The notes under the pieces: generated by a model
Databases searched by the model: none
What the model saw: only the letters and a program-made list of their open reading frames with translations
Told to the model about the DNA's origin: nothing
Shown here: piece by piece, positions 34,101 to 46,100 of the stretch
How positions within the stretch are numbered: position 1 is the first letter of the stretch
Layout: every line of letters begins with the position of its first letter
Made by a program: the position numbers and the translations under genes
NCBI GenBank assembly: GCA_029168955.1
Contig: JAPDOI010000176.1
Coordinates: 1,252,501 to 1,316,500, forward strand
DNA: 64,000 nucleotides
Source of the DNA: Aplectana chamaeleonis
Taxonomy: Eukaryota > Nematoda > Chromadorea > Rhabditida > Cosmocercidae
Direction: 5' to 3'

Positions 34101-37100
34101 AACGAGGCAAAACTACAACATTATAGCCACACCGAATCGAAAAATCGCTTTTCCGCCCATTTGCTTTACAGTCCCCACCCCCAATACAAACACGTTCGGA
34201 TCGATCGTTTAGGGATTTTTCACAGTCCTCGCCGCAAGCGCGGCACGCGCGTGACGCGCGGGACGAGCGGTGGACTATGAAACTTTTTACCGCGCGGGAC
34301 GAGCGGAAAGCCACTATGAAATCTCCAGTGGCACAGCCATGGCGGTGCGGGTAAAATTCGGGCCTCAACTAGGACTTGTACAGAAATTCCTGGCTTGCAT
34401 TTGCGTGTGCGGTGGCGCAGGATAGTCCCATAATTATTTATGTTGGAGTGGACTAAAATCGAGAAGCAATTATTGATTGAAACGGTAAAACCGCCACGGC
34501 GGTTTGGGCGGCGCCGCTATGGCGGTACCGCGCGGTAAGAACTTTCATAGTCCACCGCCCCTCCCGCGCGTGCCGCGCTTGCGGTGGGGACTATGAAAGA
34601 TACCTTAATTACGGTCACTTTGGCTAGTTTTCAAAGCTTCAAACGACGTAGGCGATTGCCTCGGGCATGCCACTACCCTTCATTTGCAGGTTACAAAGGA
34701 ACGCATCAAAATGAAAAACAAGACAATTAGCTATTATGCAATCAAAGACACCCATTGAAACCCAGTGCGCTTCTCGACATTTTTGAGTTCGAAACCCTTG
34801 GATGGGAAGAGGGATCGGCAACTTTGCGGGGACGGACGAAATGATTGCCTTTTCGCAGGTGGACCGAATGGTTGCTTTTTAGTAGGTGTAGCGAATTTCG
34901 CATTTGGCTGGATTGCTATCAGGGATGAGCGTAACAAAATTATGAAATTTCGCAAATCGTTTATCATTTTTTCTCGGGTTTCGGAAATCGGGCGCGAAAC
35001 GCCTGAAGTGTGTGGAAATGCGGTTTTTTTGAACGCGAAACGCGAAGAAATTCGGAAATCATCTAATGTTTTCTTCCTCCCATACGACCCAATATTTTCC
35101 CATTCCGCAGCGTTTTTTGCGATTTTTGGAATGCGGAACGCGGAATGCCAAAATGGGCGAAACTGCGGGTTTCGGGACCCAAAACGCGGAACTCTGCTCA
35201 TCTCTAGTTACTATAAACTCAGCCGGAATAGCTAACAGAATAATTTATCAGCGGCCTTGGACTATGTCGACAATAGTTATTCTGTTTGAGAAAAAATTTA
35301 TTCCTCACCTGCTGTTTCATGATCACATCCTTCTTCAGTAAACTCTTCATGGCGTACACTTGTCCAGTATCTTTCTGAAAGCCCGAATCTTCAATGCAGA
35401 ACATGATCTCTGGGATTATTTCATTCAGATACAGCTACAGGAAGTATAAATACAACTATACTCGGAACATTCGAAACCCACCTTTTTGACTAGAGACACT
35501 CGCCCAAACGCTCCTACACCGATATGTTGTACAACGTCGAACATATCCTTGTTCATTTTTTGCCGACGAAGACGCATGTGCCTCAAGAAAATGTTAAATA
35601 GCTTGAGTTCTCATGCATTGAAATTGCACAGTTTCATACGTAAATATTTGAACACAACACATCTAACTAGAAAAAACACATGCAGTATCGAGAATACCTG
35701 GACTCCTTCTGTTGCAGAAACTCCATCATTTTCTGCTTCATAGGTTCCGTCAAATTCGCAGCTTCCATTTCCCGTTGCAGCTGTAAAAGTTACATACCCC
35801 AATTCAGATTCTCAGAAACGTCTAGCTCTTTCTTCTAGCCAACATTATTTTAAGCTTACAATTAGGCATGATGATGATCAAACACAAACCTGCGCTCATG
35901 ACGCAAAATTTCCAAAAACCTTTTTTCTCACGTCTCCCCGAGAGAGTACAAATCACTACGCTGGAGAGTTTGCTAAACCAGCGGAATCCTATTAGGCCAC
36001 GCATATGATAACTCAAACCGGTTCCTTTTGTTGGATGGCAGCAAAGCCTTGCACTTTACTGAAAAAATTTCCACAAAATCTGACAATGACTCAACCCCCC
36101 TGACTATCCCACAAAAAAAAGAATCAATTTATTTCACTGCTCTTGCAACTTGGCTTGTCTCAACCATGTTAGAAGGTCAAATGCCACACATACTTGGTGC
36201 GCTCGTTTCATGCGTTCCTTGTATTGAGCCAGCAGTCGTTCCACGTGCTGCTCCATGAAAAAGCAAAACATCCGCGGTTTGCAAGGTTTCACATATGTTT
36301 CATATTTCTGCTGCTTCAGACGATTCGATATCGATTCCGGCAATGGGGAGGTGCAACGTGTCGTGGATGGTTGCGCTGGATCTGCTCTAAATAGGGTCGA
36401 ATTGAAGTATAAATGAACCATAATTGTCACTGTAATAGGGCTACAATAATCGCATCCTGATTGAGAGTCGAAAATTTTATCCGATTCATGCTCGCAAGCC
36501 TAATAATCAAAATGGAATAATCGAAACGCAATATAATTCAATGATTGGAAATTCCAGACAATCACTGACCAATTTTTTTGATACTCCGCGGCATGAAAAC
36601 CAGCAGAGGACATAATTGTGTGCGTGTATAGTATTGCATACCGCAAATTTCAACGCACTTGTATCGTTATTCCGATGGCGTTGGGTTGATCCCACGATTT
36701 TTTTTGTTTTGATTTTTTTTCATTTTCTGCTTTGTTTAACAAAGAGTTCTGAAGCATAAAAAAGCACATTTCTTCCTCTATCAGATGGTTCTTGTCTCTT
36801 TCCGTGAAACTCGATCACTCTCGAATTTCACATTTATATGCATTGTGTAGTCTGAGCCTGAGTCTGAAAATTGTTATTCTTGGTCTCTACCAGAGCTCCA
36901 GATGGCGTGTGGGGCAGTCACAAGAGGCGCCACTGTGACGCAAACGGTCGAGTGCTCGATCCTCGCCCAAAGCCATCCAAGTCTCCTATCTTTCCGAGGT
37001 CAATAAGTTGGTACCAGACTTGTCTGGAAGTATAAGAACGTTGACTTTAAAATCGGCTGTCCCTCGCAAGTCATTGTGTGGTCCCAAAACACTTTCAGGA

Positions 37101-40100
37101 GCGTCTACGATTCTGAGTGGAAGTCGAAATGTGAAGCATCCTCAGAGGGGTTGATCAGCTCCGAGAACGCTATCCTTTCATCCTATCGAAATACAAAATT
37201 AGCCATGATTGACTGAAAGTTTGTTCCCTCTCAAGCTACATGAGAACATCAAAACAGGTTTGCGAAAATTCCTTAAAGAGATGGATTTTAATTTTTCGTA
37301 AGTTTTGCGACTTCTGCAATTTCTCTTCAGTGCTCTTCAGGCTTCAAGGCCCCAAACCTCGTATGCAAGTACCATGAGGAATTTCCCAGGGCAAAAGTAT
37401 GTATCGTTTCAATTAGCGACTATTTTTTCCAAAAACCAAGAAATTGGCCAGAAATCGATTTTTAAAAAAAATCATGCGTTAAACCGCAAAAAAATTGTTG
37501 CTTAGTGAGCTCCTATCCTACCTACCCTAAACGTTTGGCGCCTATAAGTCTCCAAATGAAAGAGAAATTGCAAAAATCGTTATTTTCACAAAAATGCAAA
37601 ATTAAGCCCATTGGAGAATTTCCGTAAATCTGTTCTAAGGTTATCATCCAGTCCTCAGAGGGAGCGAACCTTCATTGGCTGACTAATTGGGTGCTCCAAC
37701 ACAAAAGGAAAATAGACACTTAGAAATAATCTGACTGGACCACACAGTGCATATAAATAAGAAATTCGGAAGTAATCGCGTTTCACGGAGTGTTAAAGAG
37801 CATTAGATAGGGGAAAAATTCGGTTTCGAATGCTATACTGCACTTTGCTAAAAAAAACAGAAAATAACGAGAAAAATTCAAAACAAAAAAAAGCACGAGA
37901 ACTTATTCCTCAGCCGAATATTTCTCTGCCAATCCTAGCGTTGTGAGGGCCAAAACGTCATCTTCCTAATTCGGCTAAATATTGCGCTTGTCAGAAAATC
38001 TCCCAATCAAAAACTCCGACATGCTTTTTTCTCAAATAATACTTTCCGCTGATTGGTTCTATGGTTCTACTTTTCAAAAATGCCGTTAAGTGTATCATTG
38101 CTTGTCCTCGTCAAAAGAGGAATAAAGTCAAGTCGTAGTTGAATCTTTTTCACCGAGTTTATCCCATCTACTAGACAAATTGGTGGAAATCACCTCAAAC
38201 TTCTTCACTGCACCAAAAAAAAGCTTTTCTGTTTTTTTTTACTCTCAGAATAGGGTCAGCGTTACGAAGCACTTCTTTTTACTAAGAAGGTACTAACCTT
38301 GCAGAGGTTTCATGCAGTACCATTCCGTAGGTGCGTTCTAAGCGTTCGTGCCTGATGGGATCTTTAGACGTCGATGGCATGACGTCAACACAAGGATGCT
38401 TCGGCCGAAGCTCATCTTCGTAGCCAACGAACCCTCGATGAGATTTATCTGGGTCCACAATGATGTTCTGCACACCAGTTACTTGACCAGGGATGCCATG
38501 CACCGACGATACACCGTCTCGTCCACCACTCACATCCAGACGATAGGTACGAGCGTCTGTGTTCTGCAAACAACGAATGAAACTGGTAACTTTGGTTGAC
38601 CATATTGAGACTACCCTCACCTTGTTGATCGGGGACACATTGATGTTCACCATGCTTTTGAGGGGGGCCGCGCTAAATGTGGTTCTGATAACAGGATGTG
38701 ATGATTGCTGAGCATATCGTCCCATGTGCGATGAAGGTAATCCTCCGATTTGAACGTGAGACGTAGACTGTCCCATCGGAGCCGAAATTGAACCATCTAG
38801 CGGACTCTTGAACGTCTCTCGAACCACATAGTGCTGCTTTACGGCACCACTTGGTCTGAAATATGTGGGCATTGAAAACCTCTACAGGGATAAACTATCT
38901 TCACATGTAGCTGGCAAACCTCTCCTGGCTTCGCTCAATGTAAATTGAGGGTTTGTAGTTGGCCTGTTGGGAACGCACAGCTGTCTGCTGATAGAATTCC
39001 TGCTTATAAGGGGATCTGAAAATCTTTCAACGTATCAGAGTAGCGTTTCAAAGTGTACAGTTAACTCACGTTGAAATGTGGACATGAGTCCTGTGATAGT
39101 CCGGTGCCACGGGGGTGAACTGTTGTCGACGCAACGCCTTGTGGGGTGACTGAGAACTGCTGGGCATCTGACCGCCTGCAGACGCAGCTGTTTGCGCTGC
39201 AGAAGACGTTGAGAGTGGTGAAGACGTCGTTGAGGGGCCAGCAGCCACCGAAACAAACGTAGATGTCGTCGACGGGACCATTCCTATGCCGGAAGTCGTC
39301 ATGAATGGCGCTACTGGACCTGATGGAGACGGCACTTGAGGAGGCAGTGGTGACGTTGAACGCGATGATGCACTAGAATAAGGAGTTCACTACGAGGAAC
39401 ATTGTGGAATTTAAACAGACTTCCCGTTTTTCTCTGTACTTATGAGGGGTGAAAGCAAAGGGAGAATAGAAGGGGTAGCTCTTTGTGACGGTGAAACATG
39501 GGGAGAGTACAAAGGGAGAGCTCTTTGCAGAGTCAAACAGCACGTGGCAAACTTGCCTCTTATCCCGATCCGAAAGGTTCCTCTGATGGTCTGTAGAAAA
39601 GTTCTTGCCAAACCCTTCGATATCTCGCAGGAAGTTGTCGGCATCATTTCGAAATCGGCACAACATAGCAGCCATTCTGAGGTTACTCTAACCAGTACGA
39701 GAATAAGGGGGAGCTTAAGCTTTCTTAGACTTAAAACGCACAGAAAAGCGAGGCTCTGTTCAGTGCAGAATGTGTTCATTGAATAGGCCAATTTTGAATT
39801 TGGACCAATTGCGGACCTGTCACTGAGAGCAGCGAGAGGCTCTGCGATGCAAGTATACGAAGGGCTATTGCTTGGAAGCCTAACCTCAGCACGTTTTTCA
39901 AAAAGGACCGATCATTATGATAAGCTGTAGAATTCCTGATTTCTTAGGCTAAGTTGAAAAGTTGAAGTTGTGGGGGTTTTCAATCATTCCCAACCACATT
40001 GTAGCATTTCCAAACGCCTAAAAATGTTCGCATATCTCGGAAATGTGAATTTGTGGGGTTAACCCATCATTGTTAATTAGTACGGTATAAAATGCTGAAC

Positions 40101-43100
40101 CGGAACCCCGCATTACCCTTAGCAACAGCACTACGCACTGGGACTTTACTACTGAAAGAAAGTCAATTCTCAACTTGTGGAGCCCTCATTGAATCACTTA
40201 AAGTTCCATTACCGGGCAGGAAACGCTATGAGGTCAATCAGCCAAGTGGCCTCATCCGCTGTGCACAACATCTTGCCCTCGTTTCACCAGTTTGTCGACC
40301 ACAGGGTCATACATAGAAGTCCTTTTGCTGGGGCGTACAATTCGTCGAGCCAAACTCTGGGGTCATTGTCGTTGCCGACGACTACATCGCTGATAAAACC
40401 TTTGGAGAAGCAGTGGAATCAAGGAACGACGGATGGAGCAGTGTCTGCTGAAGAAGGTGATGAAGGCAAGATCTCCAATCCTAACTCTTTGATTGTGTTA
40501 TTGGTAAGTTTTTTTGTGTGTAGGGGGGGGGAGCACGCGTTGTCGTGCTACAGGTTCACATTCTTTGTTATACTGAGCGGTTTCTAATTAGCTTCACTGA
40601 GCGATCTATTGGTCGACATACAATGAAAACCCTGGACGTTTCTTTATCTATATGAGAGCCAAAAACGCCGGAACTTCCTCAGATAACGGTGCGGACTTAT
40701 CGTGACGCAACATAGGAATGAAATCGGAGTAAACGGCGATCAGACCGCTTTTATGTGCGCGATCAGCTATAAATGGACTCGCGGAGGCCTGGTAAAAAAA
40801 GGACCGACCGCGACAAAATGTATTGAAATTTATCATCAATCACAATACAATTAGGCGGGGCTTAAGAATAAAATTAAGCACCTGCAGTTATTACGTCCTC
40901 TGCCTGGTAAGGACAGAGGATATTCTCGCTAGTGCATGCAAGAAAAAACGGGGTGCACCTCAAACTTGGCTAAGTGAACCCGCAATGAGCTCTTTTCACA
41001 ACACAAAATAGTGCATTGTAGTATCCGTGGGTTCGCTGACCGTCCAGCGCACAGCCAGTCCGATGTTTGGCTGCGCGCGATGAACTGGATCACAAGGCAG
41101 TATTCTTCGCGGTCAGTCCTAATTGAAATTTTTGTGCGCGGTAGCAACGGTTCCCTGAGCGCGGTGAGCACTATTCGCCGATTTCTGTGAGCGATAAGGT
41201 ATCTTTTATAGTCCTCATCGTCAGTGCGGGACGCGCGGTGAACTACGAAACTTTTCACCGCGCGACACACGCTTACCAGGTTGTTCAATAAGTTTTGTCG
41301 TTCGATAGGAGAGGGCATTGCTAATAGCCCAAATTTTTTTTGTTTTGTTGGTACACTCTTCATATGAACGTATGTGAAGTTTCATTTCAATCTATCAATT
41401 CATTCTTTGTTTACAAGCCAGTTAGTGTCGCCGTGTCACAGCAATGGAAAAAAAGTTGAATATCGTGCAGTGATAAAATTGTTACTTTTGGAAGGTGTAG
41501 CACCAAAAGAAATTCACGAATGAATGTTAAAAGTGAATAATGATTGTTCACCCACAGTTAGAACAGTTGAAAGATGGGTTGCTGAATTTAAACGTGGTCG
41601 TAGAAGCCTTGAAGACGATCCACGTGAAGGACGTCCAAAAAGCGCATCAACACCAGAAATTATGGCCAAAATACAGGATAAGGTTTTGGAAGATCGTCGA
41701 TTGACTGAGAGAGATTTAGTAGAGGCTCTACACATCTCAATAGGTAGTGTGAGCCACACTTAAAGTGAAATTTTGGGTTTTGGAAGGCTGTGTGCACAAT
41801 GGGAGCCGCATTCGCTAACAATGGAACGAAAACACATTCGAATGCGACTTTCTCAGCAACATTTGGAGCGTTTTAAAAAGAATAAAGCGGATTTTGTGCG
41901 TCCGTTCATCACTATGGATGAGACTTGGGTCTATCACCATGATCCTGAATCAAAATAAGAGGCTAAAGAGTGTTGTGAACCTGGTTGTTCGGCTTCGAAA
42001 CGTGCTCTTGTCCGGAAATCGTCCAAGAAGGTTATGGCATCAGTTTTTTTAGGATGCGAAAGGAATTTTGTTTGTGGATTACTTTCAAACTGGTAAAACG
42101 ATTAAGTCTGAATATTATTGCAACTCTTTAGACCAGTTGAAGGAAAAATTTGTGAAAAAAAAGACCCGGTTTGTAGAAGAAAAAATCCTTTTTCATCAGG
42201 ACAACGCACCGTGTCACAAGAGCTTTTTGACAAAGGCTAAAATCTATGAATTAAAGCTCGAATTGTTGGTGCATCCACCGTATTCACCAGATTAGGACCC
42301 CAGCGAATTCCATTTGTTTCCAGAAAACCTGGTACCGCTCGTCCAGCACCGCCATAACTGCGCCGCCCAAACCGCCATGGCGATTTTGTCATTTGCATCG
42401 TTACTCGAATCTTGGTTTGAGTCCATCCAGTCATAAATAATTCTCGGATTACCCTAGGTTACCTTGTGAGCAAATGCAAGCCTAGAATTCCAGTGAATAC
42501 CACAGTTGAGACCTAGCTTCACCCACACTGCCATGGCGGTGCCGCGGAAGGTTTCACAGTTGCTTAGAGCACTGAGAAAAAAATCATAGCCTACAGCTCC
42601 TCCCACGCGTGCCGCGCTTGCGGTGAGCACTGAGGAGGATTAAAAGGTCCGCACCGTCGCCTGAGTGTGTATAGGGGTCTGCCGAGACGACCGGTGAGTG
42701 GTCGCCGAGCGACAACCTTGATGCGCCGACAAAAATGTTTACGAACATTCTCAACGCGGGCTCGCTTGCCGCTTGCTAGCAGTGACGTAGTCTTCGCGGC
42801 GTTGAGATATTCTGTCCCTTCGCGGCGCGTCGGTCGCCCCTGTCGCCCACTGGAATCAATATTGCATCGCCCAGCGCTGTTTGTCGCTGCGAGCAACGCC
42901 GCAACTTGAACTTTGCAGGCCCCTTATCAACCCCTCAAAATTGTTCGATGGGAGTAAAAATACTTCGCTTGTCAATGATCTCCTCACTACTCGGAAGTTT
43001 GGAATCCGAACATTTACTGAAAATGTCCTTTTGATGCTGCATTTTTTGACCCCAAATTCGAACTCCTCGTTTACACGTCACCACCTGCAGCGGTAGAATT

Positions 43101-46100
43101 AACGGTCCAAGTGTGGAGCCAGCAAACCCTGGTTCCGAAGCTTCGGTAATTTGTATATACCAAGGTGTCACAGCTGGCTGCCACAACCAAATCTTGCTTT
43201 GTTGGCTATGTGTGCCAATCCGCCCAATCAGTTTCCATGCTTGAGAGGTATAACCTATAACCGAGGCTTTTCAGCAGTCTCTGATCGCTTCGGGTGAAAC
43301 ACCCCATTAACATGTCTCATTGTCGCGTATTTGCAGTGTTCCCTGGTCCTTGCTGCAGAGTTTCGTAGTCCCTTTAGTGTGTCTTATTTTGAACTGTTGT
43401 TTTTAGATTTTATGAGTAGGGCACGTCCTATTAGGGCATTAATGAAAAGGTGAAGCCGATACTTTAGAAGCGAATTGGGTGATCTGGTATTATCAATGCA
43501 ATCATGCGACATGTGTGCAACCATTGTGATCCATGTGAGAAGGTTAGTGATAAGGGATCGATGTTTTGACTCAGTTAGATTCTCACAAACTGCTATTAGA
43601 GAGAGAGACCGACATTAAGTGGCAGCATCAACGAATGCATTGTTAGAGAGTAATTTTGGAAAAAATTTCATGGGAGAAAAAAAAATTTCAGACAATCACC
43701 TGTCGTCCATGTTCGTTGGGAACTGCAGTGGATACAGATTCCCATTCGAAGCTCCATTTGTCATCTGAAAAAAGAAGGCTACACAAAGAACTTCGATCAA
43801 TGATTTTTACCGCACCACCAACCCAAGATGTCTGTACGTGAAGGTTTCCATTGACAGTCGCTGCTGGCTGTGTGACCGTCGGCGGAAGAACGGAGAGAAG
43901 ACGTTCCTAATATGAAATAGTTAATCCTATAAGGGAAAAAAAGAAAAAAATTAGACGAAACAGACATTTTTCGATTCTTCCATGCTAGAATGATCATGAT
44001 TGATATGCTTCAGAACATCAACAGCTGCCGCAGGACTAGCGAACTTCACCAGCTTCAGCGCATAGAACGCCGCATCCTAAACGATTATCAATAGGTACTG
44101 ACGGAGTAATTATGAGAAATCGATGCATCTCTAACAAACAGTCTGTGGGAGTACTGATCACGAACTCAATACCCTTTCTACTACTTTGAAATATTACAGA
44201 TAGGTATGCTGTCCGTAGAGTAGGGCCCCTTCTCGCGAGCCTTTTCAAAACGGAAAACAGACTTAGGAAAAGCGATCTACACTACAGAAACCTTTGCGGA
44301 AAGTTACAGCCGAATCCTAGGCTTCGATCGAGTCACCGTGTATCTACCGTAATCTTCGTAGATACTGGAAACGGACAGCATACTCCTATTGAGGACCCGG
44401 GAAACCCACATAGTCAAAAATCATCCAGTGCTCCAAAATAGGCAGCTTCTGAGTTCGAAGATGCAATACATTGCGATACGTCACAGCCGTCACTAGTAGG
44501 TGACTATTATGTAGGCCCGGCGTTTGGAAACAAGGCTGTCTTAAAGGCAGTGGTCGCGATCAAATATGCTTGTCGTCTTTGTCTCTCTAAACCCTTTTCT
44601 GGGTCTTGAGTAGTAGGACCTATAAGAAAAAATCGCGAAAAAACCATTGTTTTGGGCAAAATTTGAAGCCTGAACTTTCTTGTCTTTTGACGGTGGACGA
44701 GCTCACTCCATATTATCGGCATCGATGACCTCTTCTATCAAGAACATAAGCTGGCTTGAAATTGAATTTCAATCAATGCAGCTTCGGATTTATGTACACA
44801 TCTAGTCAAAAACATTGACTGAAGTGCTTGCTTTCATTGTTCAACTGTTTTTATTAGGTAAATTTGCATTTATTTCGTCCTCTGAATGTCGATGATTTTT
44901 GACTGCTCGGCATGAGACTGCGATCTAATTCGTCATCGCTGTGCACGTGTGCACGAACTGGCTGCTTTGGGCCTTAGAAACTCTAATTCTAGCCCGTTTT
45001 TCACCGCTCTACCTTTAAAGTTTTTCAGCTGTTTTTTATCTAAGCTGATTTTTGTAGTTTTTTCTATAACGTTTTTCATCGTGACCACTGCCTTTAAGGC
45101 ATCGTACGCGCAGGAAACCGTATATTATTTTTCCATGTTTTTGTTAAGCTTGTCCTCTCTAGTGAACGGACGTGTCGAAAGGGCCCATGAAAAACCTACA
45201 TTTGTAAAGGAAGGTCAGTCTGAACACAATGTGAAATCAACTTGAGTTTTGCGCCAAAATCGTTTTTGAAGTTCTTTTTTTTTGCATTTGGAGACTTCGT
45301 CACTGTCATTTCCAAAGTCTTTCTGGATGTGGAGCTTGTGCCGTAACTATTTCAAGCTGTTTGATGGTCGCATCAACATTCTACGAAGAAGCGGTAGATG
45401 ACTGATGAGAGGATCCTCATTTTAACCCCTTTCAACCTCATAACGAAATTGAACCTGAAAATGGGAGGTGGATTTCAGAGCGAACGATGCCTTCAAGAGA
45501 CAAGGTTCAAATGTGAACTAGGGGTCGGTACAAAGCGTTTTGCAATCAATCGTTCCAGAAGCTGATATGCTCTAGAAAGAACCTCTGCATTCTAGAAAGA
45601 ACCTGTCGCGAGCCCGCTACCTTGGTGCACTACCGGGCCTAAGCGGCAGATTCGCGGTATAATCCAAGCTTTGCTTAGATTCTGCCGAGATCACAGTGCT
45701 TCAATCAGCAAAATTACGGCAATGCCAAGACTCTGACGGGGATCTGCCACGATTTTCGCCACTTCATACCAAAATTCATACCATCAACCCTCACCAATCC
45801 ATCGTCTGTACTGCAATGCATTATCGAATCACAAGGGAAGGTCACTAGCAAAATGTGACCATTCCGAACAAAAGGCAACTTTTCAAGATCAGTTTTTGGC
45901 GAAAAACACGATTTTGACCTACATAGATAGCTGCGCACCATATCTCTGAACATAGTTATGAACGTTTGTAGCGTTTGACTCACAGACGCATCGCAGAGCG
46001 TAATGTATGGATCCCTAAAGCACCTTGCCCTACAGTGTGACTGTGCAAGGAAATATTTTGCAGTGAAGGACAAAAGGGCGCGCTCAGATAAGACCTTCCG

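Larger units (their letters stand above)
32594..35308 (-). other. wts-1 intron of 2.7 kb
   Basis: Contains a short foldback at 32894-33012 and two copies of one GC-rich foldback family in opposite orientation (33513-33908, 34208-34608). The remainder is unassigned. Confidence 0.75.
41195..42640. mobile_element. GC-rich foldback family, copy 3, split by mariner
   Basis: Left part 41195-41273 (AAGGTATCTTTTATAGTCC, then CG-rich). Right part 42335-42640 holds CGCCGCCCAAACCGCCATGG and GCGTGCCGCGCTTGCGGTGA, which also occur in the copies at 33.5 and 34.2 kb. Confidence 0.8.
39373..43699 (-). other. wts-1 intron of 4.3 kb
   Basis: Contains a mariner nested in a GC-rich foldback element (41195-42640), a dispersed repeat at 42690-42905 and unassigned sequence. 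Open frames at 39.4-39.8 and 40.1-40.6 kb show no domain I recognise. Confidence 0.7.

Noticed and set aside
40092..40587. Plus-strand open frames in a wts-1 intron
   Set aside because: No family recognised, and frames break repeatedly on both strands.
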